64,000 nt of DNA, taken from contig VZDJ01000623.1 in assembly GCA_008694505.1 (NCBI GenBank), positions 19,463,754 to 19,527,753 of the forward strand. Direction: 5' to 3'. A program made the position numbers and the translations under genes. Position 1 is the stretch's first letter; every line of letters starts with the position of its first letter. Below the pieces are notes generated by a model. It saw nothing but the letters and a program-made list of their open reading frames with translations, made no database searches and was not told the DNA's origin. Of this stretch, positions 34,195 to 45,700 are shown one piece after another. The DNA is from Cyanoderma ruficeps (lineage: Eukaryota > Chordata > Aves > Passeriformes > Timaliidae).

Positions 34195-34615
34195 GTTGTG
34201 GTTAGGTGTAGTGTTTGGAATGTGGTTTGAGTTGGGGTTAGGGTTGGGTTTTGTTATATGGTTTGGGGTTTAGATTTAGGGGTTAGCCTAATGGTTAGAG
34301 TTTAGGGTTGAGGATTATGGTTGGATTTTGGGATTAGGGGTTGTAGTTAATGTTGTTACAATTAGGTTTCTGTTTTGGGTTTAAAGTCAGGTGGTAAATG
34401 TTGGGGGTTGCAGTGTTAAATTTAGGGGGTTATGTTTAATGTTAAGTTTTATAGTTAGGGGGTCGTGATTTGATTTAGGTGTTAGAATTAGCATTAAGTT
34501 TTAGAGTTTGTTTTAGGGGTTCAATTTAGGATTAGGATTTAGATTTAGGGTTATCATTAGGGTTTATTTGGGTTAGGGCTAAAGTCAGCTTTTGGGTTGT
34601 GGTTGAGAGGGTTTT
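34195..34615 (+). repeat. degenerate telomere-like G/T-rich tract
   Basis: About 420 bases almost free of C on the plus strand, with many TTAGGG, TTTAGGG and GTTAGGG variants, such as GGGGTTAGGGTTGGG near 34236 and ATTTAGGGTTATCATTAGGG near 34545. The hexamer is rarely in exact tandem, so this is an old, heavily mutated array or an expansion of a related G/T-rich sequence. The G-rich strand points in the + direction. Confidence 0.75.
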
Positions 34616-36373
34616 TTTAATGGAAGTTAATAGAAGTTAATGAGTAGTAAGATTTGTGATGGACATGGTATCTGTATGTATAGATTATTTGCCCTTGTTC
34701 TACATGCTGTTTTTAGAGGGCAGTGAGAGTTGGAAACTGGGTGAGTTGATGCACATAGAAACAGGTCTTCTGTCTATCAAGCAAGATTTTGTCAGCAGAA
34801 TTGGCCCAGGTACCACATAGACTTCAGCTGGAATACAAGATGGTTTAGTACAAGTGTGAGCTGCCTAGACCCCTGGGTTTGAGAATCCAGTCAGGCATGC
34901 ACATGGTACAAACCCAGAAGGAATTACTGCTACTTTGGAAGACAGGCTCATGGAGTAGGCATGTTTTCCTGACTAAATGAGAGAACTGTTGGTGCCACTT
35001 GAGAGATCCATGGAAAGCAGTTCATGCAGCCAGAAACAGTCAGATGCACAAGTAGAAGAGTGGCAAAGAAGTCGAGGAAAGTATCAGAAGCTGCAAGATA
35101 TGATGACTAACAGTAAAAGTCTGAGGCTCCTTGTAGGAGCAGCAGCAGATGCCAGTCACGCCAACTATCACTGATAAGTGAATCCCAAATCATATCAGCC
35201 AGGCTGTGCTCTGGTGTCCTTAACATGTGTTAAATTACAGTGTACAGCTGTAGAGAAAAGAACTAACAACAACAACAACAAAAAAGGCAAAAATACATAC
35301 ACACATTTTTTGAGAAGCACAACAGGGACAATGACCAGTTTGATAAAAAAGGAAGAGAGTCAGCAGTGTTTAATCCAGGCGAATAGGCAAAATGGGGTTT
35401 TCATAGCTTTTTAAGGGTGGATAAAGGTGCATTTTGCAGTTTGAATAGTGAATCAGTAGCCATGAGGCATGGAACAAGCGTTTTTCCTAGAACTAGTTAA
35501 GAATAGGTTATGTATTTTTAATACAGCTATGCTTTAGTATGGAAATTTAAAAGAAAAAAAAAGAAATTAAATAAACTCAATTGTCAAGTGACTTAATAAT
35601 CACCTTTAACATTCCAGATGAGTTCACAGTTCTCTAACCTGAGCTGATACTACAAGTTCTCATTTTGTGCAAGAGAAGCAAAGTTGATGGCCTGTGTGAT
35701 GCCAGGACTCGAGGCTGATGATGTGTCTGTGTTTAATCATGGGATATCAAGTTGAAGGAAAGGAGCTGACAGAGCAGAAGACTTGGTGCTGATATTCATC
35801 TCAGCATTTAGACTGAATGGCAGGATCTCCAACGAAGCAGCAGAGGGAACAGGGATGCAGCTCTAGCAGCTGGAGTGCAGAGAGGAGTGGCCGGGCCAGA
35901 AGAACAGGGTGTGCGTGTCTGGTTACAGGGTATAACACCAAGAGATGGTAAGCGTTGCCATTCATATAGTATAGCTTAGTGCCCATGGATTCAATGGCAA
36001 AGCCCAAGCCCCTGTCAGTGCTTTAGGCATCCGCACTCAACATTTCTGCTAAGGTTTCTTAGAACTGAGAACTCTAAAACTGTTTTTGCCACAAAGTTTT
36101 CTCAAGAAAATACTTCTGTTCTGCTCTGAGCCAGCAAAAAGCAGCAAAATCCAGTTTCCCAGAGTACAGGCAAAGGGAACAGAGCCCTTCCAACAAAGAA
36201 ACAGGACTGGTGTATGCTGGCATTGAGGCAACGAGAAGGGAAACATTCATGGTAATCTTTGGAGGTCTTTGGAGAAAACGCTGTTCTCCTGTCAATAGAA
36301 CAACTGGAGATTGTTCACAGAGACTCTCTTGTGAACAGAGTATATTGTAAAGTCACTAAAGGGGTAGCATAAA

Positions 36374-36379
36374 TTTATT
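36374..36379 (-). terminator. NRIP2: candidate NRIP2 poly(A) signal (minus-strand AATAAA)
   Basis: TTTATT on the plus strand, 271 bases beyond the NRIP2 stop. It would give a short 3' UTR. Distal signals at about 30743 and 30769 are alternatives. Confidence 0.35.
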
Positions 36380-36649
36380 ACAGAACCAGAAATTGGAGTG
36401 ACTAGGGCCAAATAGCAGAACAAGAACAAAATGCCCACTCTGCACATCAGGACAAGAAAGAGGGTCCACTGAAAGGAGGGATATCTCAAGTTGAGGCACT
36501 CCAAGTGACAGCTTCCAGCACCCACTTGCCTTTTTCTCACTCCCCATTGAATGCCTCAGCCTAGAACTCAGCAAGGTTAGGGGCATGGGGGCCTCACCCT
36601 CATCTCTCTCTTGTGGCAGCAGGTCTCCAGACATGGGGAATGCAGCCAG

Positions 36650-36742
36650 TCACTGACCAGGCTCTTCAGAGGCATGTAGAAAAGGCAGCTCCTGACTCAG
36701 TGCTTTAAATCTCAGGAGTCCTTCCTCCAAGTCGATGCAACA
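36650..36742 (-). CDS. NRIP2: NRIP2 exon 6 (C-terminus and stop)
   Basis: On the minus strand, after the acceptor TTCTTTAG, it encodes CCIDLEEGLLRFKALSQELP and ends EEPGQ before TGA (36652-36650). Human NRIP2 ends with a closely similar CCIDLEHGVLRLKA ... EPGQ. Confidence 0.94.
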   Translation of the reverse strand, partial: CCIDLEEGLLRFKALSQELPFLHASEEPGQ

Positions 36743-39700
36743 CTAAAGAAGGAGAGAGACAGTTATTTGCTGGACATTTCAGATAGTAAACCTCATGATG
36801 TCTGACTGGGGAGAACCTGTAACACCTGCCTTGGTCTGTAGAGACTTTACAGTTTTCCTTCCCTGTCCCAGTTCCCTGTAATGGGATTAACGTCCAAACC
36901 CTTCACAGGGCCATTTCCCTCCCTTCTTCCTATGACCCTCTGAGTTGATGTCTTCACATCACTCAACCATTCAACCCATTGTCTTTCCTGTTTTATAAGC
37001 CTGGCACGTGGCCACAAATGTGTGACAGGCAGGAGCCAGCTTGCTGCAGCCATATCCTGAGCCACCCAGGAGCCAGGCGCAGCAGAGCAGTGACCCTGAG
37101 CCAAGCTGACAAGAGGAGAGGACTCTTTCCACTCATGGCCAGCGAGTGTTGGACACTGAATGTGATCATACAGCTTCATTTGTCTTAAAGCAAGGGCAGA
37201 GCTTGTTCTCGTCTGCCTTCAAAGGGCAACATGGGTCTAACTCATCTTCTCTTGTCTCCTCTTCAGTTTTCTCTTGCTGCTTGCAACTTGTATGGTCACG
37301 AATACAGAGAATGGGAGATGTGATAGTGTCCTACTGAGTGTTTTCTTTCTTAAAACCTTTAAGGACTGGAATCAGTGACTCAGAGCATACTGCACCCAGT
37401 CAGGCAACTGTGTGACAAGCATAACCCTGAGAGAACCTGGACATTAGGTAATTCTGGTGCTGCAACAGCCAGATCTTGGAGAGCTTCCTGAGAGAAGCCC
37501 TGCAATAAGCAAGGAGCTGTTCCTTACCTTAAGAGACAAGAGAGTCTGGAGGCCAATGCAAAACTCCAGCATTTCATCATCTGAGAAGAGAGAAGAAACT
37601 GATCAGGCTTTAGATTATGTAATGCTGCCTCATTAAAGAAAGTGTGTCTCTCCTGTAAAAGGATATGAAATACAAGAACATCTGATTCATAAATTTTTAT
37701 GGTTATAGTCTCTTCAACATAAAGTAGATAAATATAACAAGGAAAAGGATGAGTTAAACACACCAACATTAACAAGCAGATGGTAACAGTGACAATTATA
37801 AATCACCACTCTTCTGCCACTCACTGATGAGCCTTTAAAGGAGCTATTTAGGCACAGTCCTGAAGATGGTCAAAATGAACTTTGCAGCTGATAAGAGAAG
37901 GAAGCCATGATTATCATGACAACTGGGAGAGAAATTTGATGGAGTTCGTGTGATTGTTTGACACCTAATATGAGATATCAGAAGGCGCTTGTGAGATCCC
38001 ATAAAACTTACTATGGGCTGTGTAAGGGAAGGACAAAAGGCAGAAGGCAAGCAGCAGGGTGAGTCAGGGGAGAACAAGCATGGGAAAATGGAGAGGAGAG
38101 GGGATAAGGAGGCCACACATGCAAGCAGGCTATTGGTTCACTTGTCTGACCAAAACCTACACCTAATGGCTGCAATCTATCTGCTCATTAAATTTTATTA
38201 ATTTTTTTTCCATGTAACTTGTCTGTCCTACTTGTAACTGCTGCAAATCTTCAGTGTCAGCAAACACAGAAGATGCCAGGGGTTAAAGTGGTAGCTAAGG
38301 AGGAAGTCCCAGGTTCTGGAGTCTGCAGGAATCAGCAGCCACTTGTAATGTCATTAACACTTCCCATGTCTTCTGGAGGCCTGCTTGCCCTGTGTGGGTG
38401 TAATTTATGACTTATTTATAACCACGTAAGTGAGAGCATTGTGTGTACAGGGAAGTGTAAGACACAGGTGTAGCAATTCTGCTCCTTCCAGGCAGCCATT
38501 TCCATGTTCCAACAAAATGGGTAGTAGGCAGTAGCTGTGGGGTAAATTTACCTGCACTGGTACTAATACTGATTTCCCATGGAGGGCAAGAACAAGCAGA
38601 GGGAAAATCAGGAAAGAAGAGCAAGCTGGAGTGTGTAAGAGAAGGAAGCTCTTTCTAGACAACTTAGGAATGTGGGAAGAATGTACATGAAAAGAGGGAG
38701 CAAGGGAGACCTAGGAAGATGAACAGGACTCATCGAAGATGGGGAAACAGATTAAAGCAAGGAGGTAAAGCTGGAAGACTAATAGGGAGAAAGGACAGGG
38801 CAGGAAAAAAGACAACCACGTTGTTTTCAGCATATGCACAGCTTGATGTAAATGCAGAACATGCAGCCTTTCTGCTGTTTTCTGGGCCTGCCTCAGTGCC
38901 TGCTGGCTTGACCTTGTCTCCTATGGCTCCTTCCTTCAAAGAGTCCTGCTTCAGGACACTACAGGAGACTCAGCATTTTGGGGCTTCCAGGTTCTTTCCG
39001 GGTGCTCCCTGCAGCAGAGGCAGAGGAGCACACAGAGAAGCACTCTAGGAAATAAGCTGTACCCTCTGTTATTTTTTCTGATGACTTCCAGCCAGCCAGA
39101 GATACAAGTGCCCATTCCATAGGTGAACATAAGGCACCAGAGGATTAATCAAGCTATCCACAGAATTTTATGAAAGGTCCATTTGAGAATCGAAATGAGA
39201 ATTTTTCACATCCTTAGTTAAGACTGAAAAGTCATCTAATTTCTCCCCACTTTCAAAGTCTTCTGTCTTCTCTGTACTCTTCCTATGCCCTTTGTCTTTG
39301 GTTACATTGAGGATATTCACCGTGTATGGTGATGCTGGTCTGCAGTGGAGGTGGCCACATCACCAACCTTCCACCATGTTATGCTTTTTCCAAAGGTCCT
39401 TTAAATGCCCTTGGCAGGGCAAGAGGAACACAGGAGAAAGAAGGGAGAGGAGGGGCTGGCACTCTCACCTACAACCAGTGCTGAACACAGCACTGTCTCC
39501 TGGCCAAATTGCAATTCCATATGTTCTACTCGGCCAACAACGCTGGGGATGGGAAGAGAGAGGTCTCCACAGTCCATGGCAGACACTTCTTCCAGCCTGT
39601 GGGACACAAGAGGTGTTATTGCCTCAAGTGCAGGAAGAGGAGGAAAACCAGGACTTCTCACTGATAGCAGTTCTTGTAGGTCTCACTGGGAACAGGCCCA

Positions 39701-42700
39701 CAAGAGGGGGAATCTCTTTTCATACAGAGTGTCTGGAGGCAGATTCAAGAAGCAAAACCTCTCCACCAGCTGGGCAGCTTTGCCTTGCAGTACATGCAGA
39801 CAGAATTGCACAGCTCTGCCTCAGAGTCTGGGGTCTGCACACAACTTTGCCAGCGCTCTAAATGCCTTTCCCTGTAGCCCACCCTCTGCATCTTCTCCTA
39901 AGCAGCCATGTGCACATGCAAAACTGCCAGTAATTATCACTGGGGCTGAGAATCCAGAGTGCCTGGGTTCTTGCCATAGTTTTTCCTTTAGCTGTCCCAC
40001 CTTTTATATCGTGCAAAGACTTACCCCAGCTGCTTTAAACACCTCTTGGAGATGAGGTTTGGTAGACACCCAGTGTTAACAGTTGCTTTCAATACCTGAC
40101 CTTGACACTAGAAAAAACAACAACAGGTAGTTACTGTAGGCTCAAAATCGGCACATTCACTCCTCCAACCATGTGACTTGGACTTTCTGAGCAACATAGC
40201 CAAGATGTGGTGTTTTAGGCAGTAGTCAGAAGACAGGAGGTTCAACCAAGACAATGGTGGTTTCCCCAACAATTCTCTGCAAATTGCTCTCAAACGCTTC
40301 TTTTTGAATTTGTCTTCCTTCTTTTGTATTTGATTACCCAGACACTTATCTTAGTGACTTTAACTTAACAGTATTCCAGTCAAGAGACGCACAGTTAGAG
40401 AATTTATTCATAAAACTCACATGGACTTCATTAGCAGAGCAGTAAGTAATGTGCAAAAGTTTCTAAAGGAATACAAGCATGTGCTAGATTTTCTAGGTTT
40501 CATCTGTCCTTTTCTTCTGGTGTTGCAGGGAACAATGTCCCAGAGCTAAATGTTTGTTCTCAGTAGAAAAGCTGCCAGAGGGAGAAGCAAGAGCACCCAG
40601 GACAAACACACCTGAAATGAGCTTGAATTTAAGGCAGTCCCCAAGATAACTGGCAAATCCATGTGACTCCTGAATCCAAGGTATAACCTAATCAAGACAT
40701 GACTATTTTGTGTAGGGCTTATATCATGTTCCTGTATAGCTCTTTAAGGATATAAGATATGATATTACAACAGTCACAGCTGGTGTCATTTAGCAAAGGG
40801 GGAGACTGTGCCCTGCACCCAAGTACCTGTGCATGATTTTACTGGAATAGTTCCCAGTGCCTTGCTCATTTCATTTCTTTACCCCTTTGAACACGAAAGG
40901 GAAAAGGAGATGTGGTTGCCCCCTCTGCAGAGAGGTCCTTAATGGCAGGCCAGAGGTGACGAAGTAACATCAGGTTACATTTATTTCATGTGTCTGAAAA
41001 CATAGGGTCATCAAGGACATCAATAAGAATTAGGTTCAGGAAAAAAATTAAAAGAAGGAATAGGACTTAGTAAAGGTACTGGAAAAGATGGAATAACTGT
41101 CATCTACAAAATACATATTTACCTATGGTGCCTAATCGTACCTATTCTTGATGGCCTAGTTCTTCAAGCCTCTGTCTTACACCACAGCCTGAAAAAAAGT
41201 CCACCTAAAAAAACCTACCCACAAAATTTTCCTTTTGGGACGCTCATTGTTTTCCTACTATCATTTGTGTTTTACCTGATTCCTTCTCTTCCATCCACTG
41301 TGGCACTCTGTGACATGAACTGCTCAGAAGCAACAACAGATCTGCCACTTCTTCTCTACTCTTATGCTCAGTCCCGACAAGTTAAAATGCTTGGACACCT
41401 TAAGCAGATCAGCACGGCTATGAGGAACCCAGTGCAGCACCAGCAGGGTCAAAGAAAATGTCTCCATTTCCTGATTTCTTATCTAAGCCTGCTTATGTTT
41501 ACTAATAATCGCAGAGAGCTACATCCAGTATTTCCAAGATTTCATTTTCAAAAATGTTCTATCTGTGAGTAGTTATAAAGAGAAAGAAGAAAACAATTCC
41601 TGTGAGAAATATTGGAATGCTGCAAACAAATAATACCAAGGGGGTCCGTTTCAGCCCAAACCATTCTGTGATTCTATGGCAAAATGTCTCCCTTCTGATT
41701 TTAGAGCTCTGCGATGTCTGTGCTGCCTGGTCCTCCCTGACACATCAGCCCTGCCTGACAAGGCTGAGGCCAGATCAAGCAGAGGGGCAAGATATAAAAC
41801 ACAGAGTGCAGGTGCATGCCAGACATCTGCCTCCACATTCTCTCTGCTCAGAAACAAGACCTGGAGCATGGATAGCAATTGCTAAGGAATCACTTGGGAG
41901 CAGCAGACTTGAGATGCATGAGCTGCTGTTGTTATAATAAGCTTAAGCTGTATCACTAGGCAGATTACTGAATTTTGCTTCAGAGCAGGCTGGGAAATCT
42001 GCAAGTTAGAGACTTGATCGGATATAACAGGACGGTGATTATTCTGTAGAAAGAAACATTTACTCTATTCAGTATAAACAGCTCTTCACCACTAACCATT
42101 TCCCTGGAGAACTCACCAGGAGCCTGAGGCAAGTCCTTGGTCCAGCATACCACAGATACAATGCAGGCAGCTCATAAGCACTGCAAGGCTTCTTGGACTA
42201 GGAGGACTTTTCATCACTTTACTCACTCTCATCCCTACTCCAGAATTTTCAGTCTGTTACTACCAGTCACATTTATTCTTTATCTAAATGTCAATTGTGG
42301 AAATTTCCAAGAAAAAGAGGAAGGGGAATCAGTAAGGATCACTATTTTTCTGAATAGTTTCCTGAAATTATGTCACTTCTGAAGTCAAGAAACTGTTTTA
42401 GCAAACAAAAGGCTGACCAATCCCAGGTTGCTTTGGCATAGAGGAAAGCTGGCCTTCTACAGTAGTGAGATCTTTCAGCATCTATTTCTAAGTCAACAAA
42501 AGACAAGTCCCACCACAAGAAATAACATCTTGATTTTATGTTGCAGATGCCAGTTGTGACTAGCTTTCCAAAGTGCTTTTCAAAAACTGTCACAAAAAGG
42601 GGCAATTCTGCTAAAACACCATCTGGGAAACCCACCTAAGCAAATAGGAGGGTGAGTGACTGCAGTACTATTATAGACTAGGTCTGTCTGTGATCTCTGG

Positions 42701-45700
42701 GACTTGAAAGGCCTTAGACATAGGGCAAGTAAAACCTGTTAGAGTGAAAACACTGAATCCCCATGTGTCACTGAAGTCTACATATATTCGGGTTTATTCC
42801 CTAGTCAAGTTCAGTTACAAGTCAGGTAATGCATTTGTTACCACTTTGAGATTTTCAGCATACTTGGCTGTGTGTAAATGATAGATCATCTTTTCTCAGG
42901 AGTCAGGGGAAAAAAAAGACTTCTCTGGAGCTGTGCTCCATTTCTAATAAAAACTGCACTATAATCAAGCAGATCTCCAAAAGGTACCAGCTCACCTCTC
43001 TGGTTCAAATGAAGTGGCAGCCTGAGTCCTATTTCCTGCCACAGTTCTGTTACTGACAGGAGAGGCTTTTTGAAGTTCACAAATGTGATCAAAAGCAGCA
43101 AGACAAAAAGAAAGGGGGGAGAGATTCCCTTCCTTCGGTTTAAGATCAAGTGTGACAAACAGTGACTGACTCCTAAGAAGAGCAGAAAAAGAGAGAAATG
43201 CTGGTGCAGAATTCAGGGAGTGTTACATGCAGTGTTAGACCTATTTCCTTGCTTGTGATGCTCATGAACTTTCCTGTGTGAGGGAAAATAAAATGTGGGT
43301 GACAGCTGGGGTTCAGTCTATTAGAAACACAAACAGGAATGACTGGTGGACTGTAACACTGACTTAGCTACTGCCCCTGGGATACAATACCTGTACATGC
43401 CTGTCCTTGTTCAGTGTGCATGCCTGGCAAAAACCCCACCCTCTATCATTACATTTCCTCTTGCAGAACAATAAGGGGAGGCTATTAAAGAAAAAGAAAC
43501 ACCTTTATTTGCTCCAAGTAATTGGAGTAATTCTTCTCCAAGTAATTGGAGAAGCTTGGAGTTCACAGGCTCCGAGTAATTGGAGAAATTACACTGAGAG
43601 CCATTCATCCTACTAGTCTGTCCCCAAGTGTGGTTGTGTTAACCCAGCTGTATTAAAGTCTAAAATGCAGGATAAGCAATGCCTAACTGCAGCAGTAAAG
43701 GCTGCAAAACAAACCAGACAGTGGCTTTGCTTGCTACTGAGATACCTGATCTAAGCCTTTCAGAAACTCGCCACCGGGCTGTGTTCCTATCATAATTTAT
43801 TGCGCCAAATGAATTTTCAAAGGTATATATGTTTTTCTTGGAAGCATAGCCTTTACGCTTGGATATGGAAGGCATTTTTTAGGACAGGCAACTGAACTAA
43901 AACCAGCTTTAAAATGGGTTTTGTACAACAGGTCTGTATCTTGGTGAGGCTCATATGTGCATGTTACTGTGCAGCTCTAACCATCCAGCCCTCTTTCATG
44001 GGCCACAGCTTTTGGATGTGCTTTCTCTAACTGCAGGGGCCAGGGAGTAGTGTGTTCTGCTGTACAGGATACAAGAAGAAAAGGGAGCTAAAAATACTGC
44101 TTCCATCAAGAGACACAGCTGTGCTAATTTGGAGCACAGTTTGCCACTTTCTGAGGAGGTCCTTTGACACCTGAGAGAATCAGACTAGGCAGGAACTAGT
44201 TAAATGTAAATCAGCCTGAGGCACCTGTCTTCAAGTGATAAGGAGACATTCCTTGCTTCTGTGTGCAGTTATAAAGTACCTCATATCATGGGAAAGCTGG
44301 CCTTCAAAGGAAGGAGATGTGACTAAGGTGATTTATCTTCAAATATGAGCAACTAGAAGGCATGTAACAGAAAGGTTTTCCTCTGGCTTTTGGAAAACCT
44401 GCATCCAGACTCTGGGATAGGCCATGCATGAAATCTCTTCTCTTTGGCTGCATATGGCTTTGCAATTTATAACTCAGCATGGCCCTTGGGAGGGGGGCAG
44501 CTGGAACTCTGAGCATTTGCCACCACTGTGAAATCAGCAGCACTGTGTTGTTGCCTTACCTGGCACTGTATTAGCAGGGGTGAAGTCTCTTTTCTCCTGT
44601 CCTCTCCCTTTTCCATCTTTTCCTCCTGGTCTTTTGCCAGTGGAGATTGAACCCGTGCAGGCTGACCCCTGGCCTCGCTCCGCAGCTTGTTCAGGTTGCC
44701 TTCCAAGAGGCGCCGCTGGACCACACTATGAGGCTGCTGTCTCCATCACAAAGAAAGAGAAATCCCAGCTAAATATGGAGATCAGGACAAGGACATTCGC
44801 TAGCTCAGGGATGCAGGTTGCAAATGCTTGACCCATCTGATTGTCCTGATGAAAGACATGCTTATCCAAAAAAAAACTTGCTTTAAATCTCAAGGTCTTT
44901 CTTCTGTAGCCGCAAATTTGGTGTTAAAGTGTTGGGATGTCTGCGACAGACAGGTCTCTGGGATGCAATTACTGGAGAAGAAGAACATGCCTGATGCATG
45001 CTCTCCCTACACATATCTGTTCCTTCAGCTAAACATCCACTGGAGAGTCTCATTCCTGCTCAGCGTAATGCAATGCACTGCCTGCTGGGTGTGTGCTGAC
45101 ATCCCACCAGGCACATTCACACCTTCTAATGTGGGAGGGCACGGGGAATGCAGCATGTGTGTGATGTACGTGTGGGCAAGAAGGCAGGACTGCAGATATT
45201 TTAGGTGTACGAGCCATTATTTGTAGTGAAGCAGGAAGCTCCCCAAGGAGAAAAGTAAAACAAGCATTTAATGTTCCTTGGAGTTGATCTCTGCTCCCCG
45301 CCACCAGATGCTCTAGGTTTTGCCCAGTATTGATCCATCCAGTCCCTGCACAGCTACTGAATCAACAATGGGCAACACCAATGAAACAGGTGCCTGTTGG
45401 AGGTTGCTTTTTCCATGTGCTCAGCCCCACGGCCCTTCTGCAGGAGAGCAGCTGCTCTGAGCTGGCCATGGCATTCCCAGTAACAACTGCCTGTTTGAAG
45501 AAAGGCAAACAGTCTAAAATGGGTTAGCTGTGCTAACAGCTTAAACTGTTGTTTTTATCTTTCTAAAGAAAAAGAAAAAAATAAGTCATCTCCCAGGTGG
45601 TGCAGCAGTTTGATGCAGAATCTTGTCAATGAGCCGGCCGAACACCTGAACTAGACCAGACCTGTCAATGAGCTGGGCTGCATTAACCCCACAGGTCACT

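Larger units (their letters stand above)
30161..36373. other. region between convergent ITFG2 and NRIP2
   Basis: 6.2 kb with no recognisable coding gene. It contains a 26-base tandem repeat (30731-30782), a poly(T) run near 33009, a minisatellite (33925-34175), a telomere-like tract (34195-34615) and a short (AAC)n run near 35264-35286. Open frames are short and lack homology I can recognise. Part of it could be 3' UTR if NRIP2 uses a distal poly(A) site. Confidence 0.6.
40108..44559 (-). other. NRIP2: NRIP2 intron 2
   Basis: 4.5 kb GT-AG intron. It contains the three near-palindromic motifs at 43512-43585 and a 30-40 base CR1-tail-like end near 41650-41680. Otherwise unremarkable. Confidence 0.8.

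Noticed and set aside
33899..34205. Possible repetitive small protein in the minisatellite
   Set aside because: The periodic peptide simply mirrors the DNA repeat. More than one frame is open and there is no homologue or gene structure.
39292..40055. Long plus-strand open frames of about 190 and 216 codons
   Set aside because: They lie antisense to NRIP2 exons 3 and 4 and have no recognisable family. The minus-strand exons have homology, splice sites and phase.
42536..42600. Minus-strand peptide KLVTTGICN as the NRIP2 active-site exon
   Set aside because: It superficially resembles V-D-T-G but is out of phase after its acceptor, and the true exon at 40107-40025 fits sequence and phase.
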